Below, piece after piece: positions 43,443 to 52,551 of a DNA stretch of 64,000 bases (position 1 is its first letter; every line of letters starts with the position of its first letter). Origin of the DNA: Hyphomicrobium sp. (GTDB lineage: Bacteria > Pseudomonadota > Alphaproteobacteria > Rhizobiales > Hyphomicrobiaceae); assembly GCA_022841965.1 (NCBI GenBank), contig JALHQM010000001.1, forward strand, positions 5,868 to 69,867. Reading direction: 5' to 3'. The notes below the pieces were generated by a model that saw only the letters and a list, made by a program, of their open reading frames with translations, was not told where the DNA came from and made no database searches. Made by a program: the position numbers and the translations under genes.

Positions 43443-44450
43443 TCAGCTCTGTGCGAGCCAGCCTGTGAGCCGCGCGCGCAAAGCCTCCGCCCCGACCGCC
43501 GCAAGCTCGGTGTTCCAGTCCTTGGTCTCCGGGATCCAGATGGTAGCGGAGAGGTTTTGCGCGTGGGCCCTCATCAGAAGCTTGAGTGCCGCTCTGAGGC
43601 CGGGCTCATCGTGATCGGCCGCGATGATGAGGCGGGTGAAGGAGGTCGGCAGGTTAAAAGCGGGGAGGTGGCTTGCGGCGAGCGTGGCGACACAAGGAAT
43701 GGTGGGAAGAACCGTGCGAAGCGCCAGCATGGTTTCAAGGCCCTCACCAACGATGATGGTCTCCGAACGGCGCGAGCCGAGCCAGACGCCATGTCCATGA
43801 ATGAGACCAAGCGCCCGTTTCGGGTCGTGGGTCGGTGCTTTACCGGAACCATCGGAGGCTAGATAAATTCGCTGCACGCCCGTGATCGTGCCTGTGAGAT
43901 CCGTGACGGCTGCAATAACCGCCGGGCATCGTGTAGGGGCCGATGGGTCCTCCAATTTAAGATGGCATCGAGCATGAAACCGCAGGGATGGTTCACACTC
44001 CTGCAATTCGATATTGCGCGTCGCGAAATAAGTCTGCGCCAGTGCCCCCTCATACGGAACGCTGGCCGCAAACAAACGCTGCGCGGCCGTTATGCGCTGC
44101 TCCATATTCCGATACGTGTCGCATCGTTTAGGAAATTGAGAGTATGTCTCAGAGAGGAAACGCCGCGCTTCGGCCAGCGTTTGAGCCATCGAGTGATGGG
44201 CCTGGTTGAGCGCCAAAAGATCGAGCAGGTCGCCATGCTCGCCGGTGGCCGCATCGCTCCAGCGGCCGCGTGCGCCCAGTCCGCTTTGGGCGCCGAAAAT
44301 CTTCACATACAGGCTGCGGCCCGGTGTGCCACGTACATCGCCGACCACCCAGTAGGCCCCTTTGCGTTGGCCGTTGCCTATATACACGCGGCAGAAATCC
44401 TCCGCGCGGTCCGCAAGCCGCGCCGAGAGGTCTGTAATGTCGTCATGCAT
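43443..44450 (-). CDS. Toprim/DUF7146 primase-like protein
   Basis: 335 residues from the ATG at 44450. The N-terminal part (YWVVGDVRGTPGRSLYVKIF, RWSDAATGEHGDLLDLLALN) matches DUF7146 of plasmid Toprim proteins; the C-terminal Toprim core shows TIIVGEGLETMLAL (catalytic Glu) and LIIAADHDEPG (DxD). Such proteins are thought to prime the transferred strand after conjugation. No helicase domain. A long non-coding leader (to 44734) separates it from the divergent operon at 44735. Confidence 0.82.
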   Translation of the reverse strand: MHDDITDLSARLADRAEDFCRVYIGNGQRKGAYWVVGDVRGTPGRSLYVKIFGAQSGLGARGRWSDAATGEHGDLLDLLALNQAHHSMAQTLAEARRFLSETYSQFPKRCDTYRNMEQRITAAQRLFAASVPYEGALAQTYFATRNIELQECEPSLRFHARCHLKLEDPSAPTRCPAVIAAVTDLTGTITGVQRIYLASDGSGKAPTHDPKRALGLIHGHGVWLGSRRSETIIVGEGLETMLALRTVLPTIPCVATLAASHLPAFNLPTSFTRLIIAADHDEPGLRAALKLLMRAHAQNLSATIWIPETKDWNTELAAVGAEALRARLTGWLAQS

Positions 44451-44734
44451 GGCGCTTTTCCCCCTTAAGCCGCACGGCCTGGACAAGCCGATCGGCTTTG
44501 TCACCCGCGCACGGGTGAGGTTTGAGAGAGGAGGAGGAAGGTGGATAGGGCTGTGTGCTGGCTGTGATGCGCATCGGAACCTCGGGGGAAGAGACGTTGA
44601 AGGGAATGAGTCGCTGGCACTCGCGCGCCTTCGGCGACCTCGCCCGGGCTCCTCCCGCCCTCACCCTTTCCCCCGCTGCTGTTCTAATTTGACATTGTCA
44701 GACGTTTTTGTTCAATTGTGCGACATGGAGATTG

Positions 44735-45334
44735 ATGATGAGCGATGGACCGTTCAAAAGCCCTTTGACTAAAAGATGTTGGCAGCCTGTCGCTGACCGG
44801 GCCGTAAATGACAATTTCTCCGCTGAGGAGGTGCGGGTGGTTGTCCCGGTCGCCCTTGCCGGCGAATTTGGGTCGCTGCCGACTGGGCTGAAGCGTGCAT
44901 TGGAGCGTGTCTTCCTGGCGGGCGGTGAGGACGGTTTTCTGGACCCGCGGGAGACGGGCGAGTTGGAATGCTTGCGCGAGGAAGCGGCCGGTCACAGCCA
45001 GGGAATGCTGGCTGTGGATTGCATTGAAGATGCGCTAGGCCGGGGATTGCGCGGCTCAGACGCACTGATCGACGCGACGGCAGTCCTACTGGAGCAATGC
45101 TACGCCGACAATGCACGCGCGATTGAAGAGCATGCTCAGCGGGACCGTCTGGAGGAGGCTATCACGCAGACTCTGCGGCAGCGTCTGGCGGACTGTGCAC
45201 TCTCATTATCGGATCTGGATGCTCTGGCGCGCAGTCTCTGGAAGCTTTCGGACGAACCCGTTGCACGCTCGGTCCCAAAACATCGCGAATTGGATAAGGG
45301 GGGGCCGCCGATCGGGGGCGAGAACGATGACTGA
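44735..45334 (+). CDS. Helical protein, first gene of the QueC-ImmA-PIN operon
   Basis: 199 residues from the ATG at 44735 (GGAG upstream; a second ATG follows immediately). Mostly helical and acidic (PTGLKRALERVFLAGG, SDALIDATAVLLEQCYADNA). No catalytic motif, signal or membrane segment seen, and no family recognised. Its stop overlaps the start of the QueC-like gene by 8 nt, so the two are translationally coupled. It may be a structural partner or the substrate protein of the system (inference). Confidence 0.6.
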   Translation: MMSDGPFKSPLTKRCWQPVADRAVNDNFSAEEVRVVVPVALAGEFGSLPTGLKRALERVFLAGGEDGFLDPRETGELECLREEAAGHSQGMLAVDCIEDALGRGLRGSDALIDATAVLLEQCYADNARAIEEHAQRDRLEEAITQTLRQRLADCALSLSDLDALARSLWKLSDEPVARSVPKHRELDKGGPPIGGENDD

Positions 45335-46685
45335 GGAAGCCATTTTGCCGTTAAGATTTGTGGAGGCGGTGGAGGTCAGTCTTCAGCCGCGGGAGGGTTT
45401 TGAACCCTGTGCGATCGGGGAGGACGTGGCGCTCGATCCGCGCGGTTTGGCGTCGTACTGTGCGGGAAGCTGGGAGCCGGTTCTGTACGATGCGTTATTG
45501 GTTTCGGCCATCGCAGAATATTGCGACCGTATGTGCAAGCGTCCAGCGCGCGGGTGGGGCCGCGCATTCGATGTTATCATTCCCGTCGATGATCCCCGGC
45601 GTTGGGAAGATCCATCCGTAAAATCGGCGCTTATGGATGCGCTCCGAACGCTGACCGGTGATCGCTGGATGATGACCTTCATCGCGCGGCGAACGCCGTA
45701 TCCAGAGCTTGGTCAAACCAATCTGCAGTGGCCACAGCCATCCTCGATCATCATGCCCTTTAGCGACGGTATGGATTCGCGCGCAGTCGCAACGCTGATG
45801 CAGAATGAGCCGCTGGTTCTCGTGCGGCTTGGCGTTAAACAGATTGATCGTCCGAAGATTGGAAGGCGCCGTCTCGCTTTCACCACCGTCCCCTACAAGG
45901 TTCCAGGTCGGGATTTTCCTGAGACGAGCGGGCGTTCGCGTGGCTTTAAGTTCGCGACGGTCAGCGCACTCGCGGCGTATTTGTCCCGGGCCAAGCGCAT
46001 CGTGGTCCCCGAAAGCGGCCAGGGTGCTTTGGGTCCGGTTTTGGTGCCGCATCACGCTGGAGGGGATTATCGATCGCATCCCGTGTTCCTGCGCAAGATG
46101 GAGCGTTTCGTGCGCGCTCTGCTGCACTGGGACGTCTCCTATGAATTCCCGCGGCTGTGGTTCACCAAAGGGCAGACGTTGCAGGCTGCGATTGCGGCCG
46201 CCCCTGAGACGCCCTGGCGGAAGACCCGTTCGTGCTGGCAACCGAGCACGCAGATGTCATTGGACAAAGAGCGTCGGCAATGCGGGTTTTGTGCGGCTTG
46301 CATGCTGCGCCGGCTCAGTGTGCATGCGGCTGGCGAATGCGAAGAGGTCGGGACCTATATGCTGGAAGATCTCTCAGCCGCCTCGCTCGCCGCTGGCGTG
46401 CCATCTGAGTATGGACTGAGCAAATTGGGTGCCGCCCAGCAGAATTATGCGGTTGCGGGCCCCCTGCATTTGGACCACTTGGCGGAGATCGCGCACAGGC
46501 GCGAGAAGCCCCGCAGCTATAGACGGCTGATGCGTGAGCTCGCCCGCGCGTTGGACGCTGACGAGGCTGATGTACAACATCGGACCGGAGCAATGCTTGA
46601 GCGGCATGCTGCCGAGTGGAGCGCGTTCCTTGGCTCGCTGCCGACCTCGTCGTTTATTCGGCAGCGAAGCATGGTGACGGCATGA
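45327..46685 (+). CDS. QueC-like PP-loop protein
   Basis: 452 residues. An N-terminal domain of about 135 residues (GWGRAFDVIIPVDDPRRWED, TLTGDRWMMTFIARR) precedes a QueC-like ATP-pyrophosphatase domain. The PP-loop reads FSDGMDS (145-151); ESGQGALGP follows at 229-237, and Cys303, Cys319, Cys322 and Cys325 (SCW, CGFCAAC) reproduce the zinc site of QueC. QueC makes the 7-cyano-7-deazaguanine precursor of queuosine. Here no other preQ pathway gene is near and the PP-loop has Asp for the usual second Gly, so a defence-type relative (as in Qat or type IV CBASS) is more likely. Overlaps neighbours on both sides. Confidence 0.78.
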   Translation: MTEEAILPLRFVEAVEVSLQPREGFEPCAIGEDVALDPRGLASYCAGSWEPVLYDALLVSAIAEYCDRMCKRPARGWGRAFDVIIPVDDPRRWEDPSVKSALMDALRTLTGDRWMMTFIARRTPYPELGQTNLQWPQPSSIIMPFSDGMDSRAVATLMQNEPLVLVRLGVKQIDRPKIGRRRLAFTTVPYKVPGRDFPETSGRSRGFKFATVSALAAYLSRAKRIVVPESGQGALGPVLVPHHAGGDYRSHPVFLRKMERFVRALLHWDVSYEFPRLWFTKGQTLQAAIAAAPETPWRKTRSCWQPSTQMSLDKERRQCGFCAACMLRRLSVHAAGECEEVGTYMLEDLSAASLAAGVPSEYGLSKLGAAQQNYAVAGPLHLDHLAEIAHRREKPRSYRRLMRELARALDADEADVQHRTGAMLERHAAEWSAFLGSLPTSSFIRQRSMVTA

Positions 46686-47863
46686 CTTCGGTGCTCGATA
46701 CGCTGAGCCCCCAGCACGTGGGGGAACGCCTCAGGATCGCTCGTGAAGCGGTGAAACTGAAACAGCAGCAAGCTGCCGACGCGATTGGTGTCGCCCGGAC
46801 GACGCTGGTGGCGATCGAGCAGGGGCAGCGCAAAGTGAAGCTGGAGGAAGTGCGCGCCCTGGCGCAAATCTATCGTACGAGCGTCAATGCCCTGCTGCGG
46901 CAGGAAGCGGTGCATGCCGACTTGCTTCCGCGGTTTCGGAAACTTGGGAGAAGCTATCCAGAGGCTGTCGATCGGGCGGCTGCTTTGCTGAATCATCTGG
47001 CACAGGGCGAGTGCGAACTCGAGAACGTGCTCGGTTTGAAGAGAACCCAGAACTATCCTCCGGAGCGCATGATCCTGCCGGGCGATGTCCGTATCCAGGC
47101 GGAGCAGGACGCGTTGGAATTACGCCAATGGCTCGGTTTGGGGATGGGACCGATCCGGGATGTAGTCGCGATCCTGGAGATGCAGATTGGCATGCGGGTT
47201 TATATCCGGCCATTGCCCTCAGAGGTCTCTGGATTATTCGCGTATGATGAGGCGATGGGCGCCTGCATGCTGATCAATGCCGCTCACCGGCGCACGCGGC
47301 GCAACGCAACGGCGGCGCATGAATTGGCGCATTTGGTGACGCGCCAGACCGCCGAGGTCTTCGACAAGACCACCAATGACGATGTCCGGGAAGAACGCTA
47401 CGCCCATGCCTTCTCGCGCAGCTTTTTGATGCCGGCGCGAACGGCCATGGAGCAGTTCAAGGAATTGACCGCCGGCGCGAAGAATTTGACCAGACGGCAT
47501 GTCATTGAGTTGGCGCATCTCTTCGGGGTCTCGCGGGAATTCGCGGTGCGGCGGCTGGAGGAGCTCCAGCTCGTTCGGGCAGGCGCCTGGGATTGGTTTG
47601 AAAAGAACGGGAGTATTACCGACGAGCAGGAGCGAGAAGTCTTGGGAGACCGGCTCCCTCTGGACGACGATGGGGAAAGTGCGCGCCAGCCCACGACGGT
47701 CCGACTCGCCTTGTTGGCGTCGGCTGCCTGGAAACAGGGCCTGCTCAGTGAGGGGCAGTTAGCCGAATTGCTTAAGATTGATCGCGTGGAACTACGCCGC
47801 CTGCTGCAGGACGGGGACGCAGAAGGGAGCACCGGCAATGACGCCCCCGAGCTCCTGGCCTGA
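46682..47863 (+). CDS. XRE-HTH fused to ImmA/IrrE metallopeptidase
   Basis: 393 residues; the ATG overlaps the QueC-like stop (ATGA). The N-terminal HTH (about 12-72) reads VGERLRIAREAVKLKQQQAA, IGVARTTLVAIEQGQRKVKL. The central ImmA/IrrE zinc peptidase has HELAH at 213-217, with Glu238 of EERYAHAFSRSFLMP as probable third ligand. A C-terminal helical domain follows. Such proteins cleave or sense a regulator and derepress toxins or phage genes. It overlaps the PIN gene by 26 nt, so it probably controls that protein (inference). Confidence 0.85.
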   Translation: MTSVLDTLSPQHVGERLRIAREAVKLKQQQAADAIGVARTTLVAIEQGQRKVKLEEVRALAQIYRTSVNALLRQEAVHADLLPRFRKLGRSYPEAVDRAAALLNHLAQGECELENVLGLKRTQNYPPERMILPGDVRIQAEQDALELRQWLGLGMGPIRDVVAILEMQIGMRVYIRPLPSEVSGLFAYDEAMGACMLINAAHRRTRRNATAAHELAHLVTRQTAEVFDKTTNDDVREERYAHAFSRSFLMPARTAMEQFKELTAGAKNLTRRHVIELAHLFGVSREFAVRRLEELQLVRAGAWDWFEKNGSITDEQEREVLGDRLPLDDDGESARQPTTVRLALLASAAWKQGLLSEGQLAELLKIDRVELRRLLQDGDAEGSTGNDAPELLA

Positions 47864-48446
47864 TGTAGACGGTCCTCTCATTCTAGACGCAAGCGCCGTC
47901 ATCAATTTGAACGGCTCTGGCGCGGCGCAAGTTATCTTGGAGGCCTTGGAGGGACCTGTCGTCGTTGCTGACGACGTGATTGGAGAGCTGGAACGCGGCA
48001 TTGCGAATGGGCGTCGTGATGCCGATTTGCTCCACGATTTGATAGCGGCAGGCTTTGTAGGCCGCCGGGCCCTGGGGCAAGTCGGTTTGCAGATTTTCGA
48101 GCGCTTGACCATCGGGTCATCGGCCGAAACGCTGGAGGACGGTGAGGCGGCTTCTATAGGATTGGCGCTGGAAATTGGGGGAGTGGCTGTCATCGACGAG
48201 ACGAAAGGTCGGAGACTTGCGGTACTAACGGCTCCGGCCGTCCCGCTCGTGGGGAGTATCGATCTCTTTGGTCATCCGCGTGTGCGAAAAGCGCTGGGCG
48301 ACGATATTGCCGAGGTGGTTTTCAGGGCTTTGCAAGAGGCTCGTATGCAGGTGCTCGCAACGCATCATGATTGGGTCGCGTCCCTGGTCGGTCCAGAGAG
48401 GCTGAAGCTGTGTGATAGTCTCCCGCGATCCATCCGTGGCGGCTGA
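47838..48446 (+). CDS. PIN-like ribonuclease domain protein
   Basis: 202 residues. PIN-domain signature: LILDASAVINLNG (Asp17), VVVADDVIGELERG (Glu50), LEDGEAASIGLALEIGG (Asp101/Glu103) and VAVIDETKGRRLAVLTA (Asp120), so all four acidic positions are kept. PIN proteins are Mg-dependent RNases and common toxins. The C-terminal 50 residues are helical. No VapB-type antitoxin gene is adjacent; the upstream XRE-ImmA protein may play that part. Last gene of the operon. Confidence 0.8.
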   Translation: MTPPSSWPDVDGPLILDASAVINLNGSGAAQVILEALEGPVVVADDVIGELERGIANGRRDADLLHDLIAAGFVGRRALGQVGLQIFERLTIGSSAETLEDGEAASIGLALEIGGVAVIDETKGRRLAVLTAPAVPLVGSIDLFGHPRVRKALGDDIAEVVFRALQEARMQVLATHHDWVASLVGPERLKLCDSLPRSIRGG

Positions 48447-48571
48447 AAGCGGCCACCTGGATTTATTCGGGCTACAACGCCCTCAGGCGCTTGTAGAGCT
48501 CCGGAGACATTATGACAGCCAAATCCTTACCATTGCGACGGATCAAAACGGGTCCCGTTTGCAATGGAAGG

Positions 48572-48817
48572 ATGAATTCCGACGTTGAAAACATTGTGCT
48601 GGAGATAATGAAAGATTTGCAAAGGCGAAGCGGCGAGCATACACGCGAGATACGCTTCTTGCGTGACGATATGCGTGAAGGCTTTGCTTCGGTGCGGGCG
48701 GCTCTCCAAGCTCAACAACATGATATAAATCTGTTAGAGCGCCGCATGGAGCGGGTCGAAGATGACGTTCGGTTGATTAAGCGTGCGACAGAGTTTGCAG
48801 ATAATGCGGATGTCTAG
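48572..48817 (+). CDS. Small coiled-coil protein
   Basis: 81 residues from the ATG at 48572 (GGAAGG directly upstream); an ATG at 48512 would add 20 residues and also has a GGAG. MNSDVENIVLEIMKDLQRRS, then a heptad-rich helix to LLERRMERVEDDVRLIKRA. It resembles short coiled-coil proteins common on alphaproteobacterial plasmids. It is 125 nt after the PIN gene. Function unknown. Confidence 0.55.
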   Translation: MNSDVENIVLEIMKDLQRRSGEHTREIRFLRDDMREGFASVRAALQAQQHDINLLERRMERVEDDVRLIKRATEFADNADV

Positions 48818-49516
48818 GGCATCTCCAACATACTATTTTCCATAAGATACATTATCCGACATCAGGCCGATGAGTGTGGTGCGTTATGTCGCCTAGCCGA
48901 GGAATGGGCGCGCTACCAGAACTCCCAATTCCCGGTTCGAGTGTTGTGCCGCATATATATGCGGGGCTTGCTTGGCCGTTCTCGGGGGCCTCGGGCACGT
49001 GTAAACGGCGCTCTCGATCAAGGACGGCCTGCTCGGCCGGTGAGTGGTAACGGTTCAGAGTTGTCGAAATCGAGTGCTGGTGCTTTTTTCTAGAACAGCG
49101 TCTTGGCCTCGGTGCGTTGTCGCGGGCAATGTCATGGCAACCTTACAAAACACCCCCTGGAGGCATGTTGCTTGACACCTAAACCCGGTACGGGTACACA
49201 GTGAGTGTGTAATGAGAGGGCGAGAGCTTTTTGCTTCACAGCTTGACTAGACGAAAAATCGGTTCCGCGGTTCTGCCCGCGTGGTGAGAACGAGCGCTAC
49301 AGCATTGATGTTGTAATGTGGATCCTGACGTCCGGGCAGCATTATGCAAAAAATCGGAGGCATTGTCATGAAACCGTCACTTAGTGGTAGCGGCCCGGAC
49401 AGCGCAAAAAAGGTGTTGCTGAGCTAATGTTGGTTCTGGCAAGCTCAAAGAGGAATTGCGATACTGTGCATAAGTAGACACGAAAAAGTACTACACAAAG
49501 TCAGTGTGGGCATAAA
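48818..49516. other. Intergenic region between the element and the metal island
   Basis: 699 nt without a supported gene. It contains a perfect 16-nt palindrome (ccgcatatatatgcgg, 48949-48964) and a MerR-type promoter-like dyad near 49172-49200. A 12-codon frame (49212-49250) after that promoter ends at once, so a gene may have been lost here. This is a plausible recombination junction. Confidence 0.5.
49172..49200 (+). promoter_or_regulatory. MerR-type promoter-like site
   Basis: TTGACA (49172-49177) is followed by a spacer containing the dyad acccg-gta-cgggt (49183-49195); a weak -10 (tacaca) starts at 49195. A dyad inside the -35/-10 spacer is the layout bound by MerR-family metal sensors. 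No MerR gene is adjacent and only a very short frame follows. Confidence 0.4.
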
Positions 49517-49987
49517 TTGAAGGGACGATCTGTGGGCCTGAGCCAGGCAATTAAGGGATTTATTGTTGTGATCGCCGTTTTCTTCGGCATCACGTCGAAT
49601 GCCTTTGCCCATGCCGGCCACGCTCACGGGCAAATCTTAGCTGGACGGGTCGCGTCGACTACAGGCCCGGCAGTTTTGATGATCAGAGCGGATGTTTCAT
49701 CAACCGCAAGTTCGAAACGTTCATCCATCCAGCTCCACCTTCGTGATTTCGATCTGTTGGCGCAACCCGAACCAGCGCACACCAAAGGGACAATCTGTCA
49801 GCTTGGCGCGTGCTGCTGCCAGACTTCCTCCTCGTGCGGGATGGGCGCTCATTGTTGCGCTTCCATGATGCCCGATCAGGCCAACTGGACCTCGGATCTC
49901 AGCAATCACGTGCGCTATCATATGGCGCGCCTAGGCTGGGCTTATCCCGACATCGTCAACTGTCTCGATCGGCCGCCCAAGGCCTGA
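49517..49987 (+). CDS. Secreted Cys/His-rich protein, metal island
   Basis: 156 residues from a TTG (GTG at 49532 is an alternative). A signal peptide (GFIVVIAVFFGITSNAFAHA) is followed by HAGHAHGQ and a Cys-rich segment (QLGACCCQTSSSCGMGAHCC), both suited to binding copper or other thiophilic metals in the periplasm. No family recognised. First gene of the metal-resistance region. Confidence 0.6.
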   Translation: MKGRSVGLSQAIKGFIVVIAVFFGITSNAFAHAGHAHGQILAGRVASTTGPAVLMIRADVSSTASSKRSSIQLHLRDFDLLAQPEPAHTKGTICQLGACCCQTSSSCGMGAHCCASMMPDQANWTSDLSNHVRYHMARLGWAYPDIVNCLDRPPKA

Positions 49988-50358
49988 TCACTGCTCTGCT
50001 GCGGCAGAGATTAGGCGCCGTGTAAGCCGCTGTCAGCGGCTCCTGGTGCGCTGTCTTTCTCCAAGTTAAACCCCCGGCGTGGCGATTGCGATCGCTGACC
50101 GCCACTCAGGCCTCGGCTCACGTCATGCCGTGGTGTGATGGAGTCTCGCGGCAGACGGGCTTTGGAACCTGCGGCAAAGGACCGTGCCTCAGGCGGACAG
50201 ATTTCAGTCCAACCGTTCCGCACGGCCATCTCGCCATCAACGGGCGAGAGACCGTCGTGCTGTGCACAGGGCTGAGACGCAAACCCAGTGCGTGCTCCGC
50301 AAGCACGCAACGCCGGTAACAGCAATAACTCAACTTAACCCTATCTCGAAAGGACACT
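49988..50358. other. Intergenic region with 17-nt dyad
   Basis: 371 nt without a convincing gene. A perfect dyad agccgctg-t-cagcggct lies at 50025-50041, 38 nt after the previous stop; it may be an operator or part of a terminator. The + frame at 50086-50319 has no recognisable features and no ribosome binding site. Confidence 0.45.
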
Positions 50359-50763
50359 ATGATGAAAACGACAACTCTTTTCCTTGCTGCGGCCCTGCTG
50401 TTCATGCCTGGCCTCACCCATGCCGACGACGGCAAAGGCAAGCATGACATGGGCGATATGAAGGGCATGCACGACATGCATGACATGAAGCCTGCAGCCG
50501 CACCGAAGAACGAAGCCGCTGCAGCGTTCGAAGCCGTAAACGCCAAGATGCACAAGGACATGACTATGGAGATGACTGGCGATGCCGATATCGATTTCAT
50601 GATGGGCATGATCCCGCACCATCAGGGCGCGATCGACATGGCCAACGTGCTTCTGAAATACGGCAAGGACCCGGTCACCCGGAAGCTTGCCGAGGACATC
50701 ATCAAGGCACAGGAGAGCGAGATCGCCTTGATGAAGGACTGGCTCGCGAAGCGTCAGAAATAA
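50359..50763 (+). CDS. DUF305 family metal-related periplasmic protein
   Basis: 134 residues with a signal peptide (about 1-22). The linker is a Met/His/Asp repeat (GKHDMGDMKGMHDMHDMKP), a likely copper-binding stretch. The DUF305 core follows: DADIDFMMGMIPHHQGAIDM, then AQESEIALMKDWL. DUF305 proteins such as CopM bind copper outside the cytoplasm. AAAGGACAC precedes the first ATG. It lies 29 nt before the RND adaptor gene, so probably co-transcribed. Confidence 0.85.
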   Translation: MMKTTTLFLAAALLFMPGLTHADDGKGKHDMGDMKGMHDMHDMKPAAAPKNEAAAAFEAVNAKMHKDMTMEMTGDADIDFMMGMIPHHQGAIDMANVLLKYGKDPVTRKLAEDIIKAQESEIALMKDWLAKRQK

Positions 50764-50792
50764 CGCGGAAGGGCGAGAGCGAGGATACGGCC

Positions 50793-52541
50793 ATGATGAA
50801 ACACCTGAACATTCGCACGCTCGGTCGCCGTGCACTAAAAGCACTGGCCGCAGCGTGGCTCGTTGCGGCTGTATCCTTCGCTCCGTCCGTCGCGTTGGCG
50901 CATGGCGGCGAGGATCACGGCGATGAGAAGCCTACTGTAACCTCATCATCTGGGCCGCGCATCGATGCTCATTCGAAGGATTTTGAACTGGTCGGGATTC
51001 CGAGCGCGCAAGATGGCGGGAAGCTCGTTGTCTACTTGAATAAATTCTGGTCGAACGAGGCCGTAACCGGGGCTGCGATCGAGCTGACGCGCGGCGATCA
51101 AACGGTTGCGGCGACGGAAGCCAAGGGTGTGTATGCGGTCAAGGCTCCCTGGGTCACAACGCCGGGCCATTACGATCTGACATTCTCGATTACGGCAGGT
51201 GATCAGTCAGATCTCTTGATCGGTCGTCTTGATATTCCGGCGCCGCTTCCGGCCGAACCGGCTCACGACAGCCTTTGGGATCACATCATCCCGCACGGAA
51301 CGGCACTGCCCCGTGTGCCTGTTTGGATGCTCGCCGGCACTTTGGGTCTTGCCGTGCTGCTGTCGCTGTTGGCGATCAAGGGCCCTCGCGCTGTTCGCAC
51401 GGCATTCGTTTTGGCCGCGGCTGTATCGGGTCTCAGTACCGTCGCCATGGCTGCTGTCGTGCTGAGCAACGGCGCGCGGGAAGCTGAAGAGATGGCGGTG
51501 ATGGGTCGAGCCGTCCTGGATTTGCCCGAGACGTCGCGGCGACTTGAGGACGGGGCGGTGTTCGTTCCAAAGCCGACGCAGCGGTTGCTGGGTATTGCGA
51601 CGGTCGAAAGCGCCAAGGCGGCGACCGTTCAGAAGACCATCCGGCTTATTGGCCAGGTCATCGCGGACCCGAACAAGAGCGGTGTCGTGCAGTCGTTGCT
51701 GGCGGGACGTATTGAACCGCCCGAAGGAGGCTTTCCGGCGATCGGCGCAACGGTGAAAAAAGGCGACGTGCTGGGCTATCTGGTTCCTGCTGTCGCCGTT
51801 GTTGACCAAAGCGACATCGCCCAGACGCAGGGTGATCTAGATAAGCAGATCGCTCTGCTTGAAGCGAGATTGAAGCGCATCGAGCCGTTAAGTGGTGCTG
51901 CAGTACCGGCCGGCCAGATAACAGATACGAAGATTGAACTCGACATCCTGCGCAAGCGGCGCGCGGTCATCAAGCCGGTGTTGAAGGACCGCGAAGATTT
52001 GCGCGCACCGGCCGATGGGGTTTTGGCGCAGGCCAATGTCACGGCCGGGCAGGTCGTCGAGGCGCAGTCCATTCTGTTTCAGATCGTCGACCCGGCCAAT
52101 CTCTGGATTGAGGCTCTGGCCTTCGACGCAGCCTCCGCGGATCGCATTGCTCAATCGGGAAAGGATGCTCTCGCCCAGACGGCGGACGGACGCAAGGTGG
52201 CAGTGTCGTTTGCCGGGCGTTCACCGTCGCTCCGCCAGCAGGCCGTGCCGTTGCGTTTTCAGATCAAGCGTGACGGCCCGGCACTTAACGTTGGTGAGTC
52301 CGTAACCGTTCATGCCGCGACCGATGAACCTGTCGAAGCCATCACGCTCCCGCGCGCAAGTGTTGTGCGGTCATCAAACGGCCAGCCGGTGGTTTGGGCC
52401 CACGTCGAGGCAGAGCGGTTTGAGGCGCGGGTCGTCAAGACCTCGCCGATCGATGCCGAGCGGCTGGGCGTTACGGCGGGTATTGATCCTGGAACGCGCG
52501 TTGTGACGCGCGGCGCCGAACTCATCAATCAGGTCCGGTGA
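50793..52541 (+). CDS. CusB/CzcB-type RND periplasmic adaptor
   Basis: 582 residues, longer than usual (about 380-500). After a signal peptide and HGGEDHGDE (37-45) comes an extra periplasmic beta domain (about 60-150, like YtkA/FixH-type domains), then two membrane segments (175-195 and 203-225) and only then the adaptor: barrel-sandwich pieces around [20 protein letters not shown] and [18 protein letters not shown] flanking a helical hairpin (about 345-405). Adaptors link the RND pump to a TolC channel and can deliver metal. It lies 10 nt before the pump gene. Confidence 0.88.
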   Translation: MMKHLNIRTLGRRALKALAAAWLVAAVSFAPSVALAHGGEDHGDEKPTVTSSSGPRIDAHSKDFELVGIPSAQDGGKLVVYLNKFWSNEAVTGAAIELTRGDQTVAATEAKGVYAVKAPWVTTPGHYDLTFSITAGDQSDLLIGRLDIPAPLPAEPAHDSLWDHIIPHGTALPRVPVWMLAGTLGLAVLLSLLAIKGPRAVRTAFVLAAAVSGLSTVAMAAVVLSNGAREAEEMAVMGRAVLDLPETSRRLEDGAVFVPKPTQRLLGIATVESAKAATVQKTIRLIGQVIADPNKSGVVQSLLAGRIEPPEGGFPAIGATVKKGDVLGYLVPAVAVVDQSDIAQTQGDLDKQIALLEARLKRIEPLSGAAVPAGQITDTKIELDILRKRRAVIKPVLKDREDLRAPADGVLAQANVTAGQVVEAQSILFQIVDPANLWIEALAFDAASADRIAQSGKDALAQTADGRKVAVSFAGRSPSLRQQAVPLRFQIKRDGPALNVGESVTVHAATDEPVEAITLPRASVVRSSNGQPVVWAHVEAERFEARVVKTSPIDAERLGVTAGIDPGTRVVTRGAELINQVR

Positions 52542-52551
52542 GGATTTAAAC

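Larger units (their letters stand above)
11575..48817. mobile_element. Putative integrated mobilizable element at tRNA-Pro
   Basis: Housekeeping genes stop at tRNA-Pro and are replaced by an accessory set: LuxI/LuxR, relaxase, MobC, coupling protein, serine resolvase, ParB, ParDE, Toprim protein and many plasmid-type DUF proteins. This is the content of an integrative mobilizable or conjugative element, or of a plasmid backbone that has integrated. No VirB/Trb mating-pair proteins, no replication initiator and no tyrosine integrase are visible. The right boundary is an estimate: I found no second copy of the tRNA 3' end, so the element may run through the metal island or past the window. Confidence 0.6.

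Noticed and set aside
45327-46685. Housekeeping queuosine gene queC
   Set aside because: Extra N-terminal domain, altered PP-loop, no queD/queE/queF nearby, and tight coupling to ImmA and PIN genes.
44735-48446. Naming the operon as Qat or type IV CBASS
   Set aside because: A QueC-like protein is present, but there is no QatA ATPase, no TatD-type QatD, and no cyclase or TGT-type gene.
50086-50319. 77-aa + strand frame before the DUF305 gene
   Set aside because: No ribosome binding site, no domain, and irregular composition.
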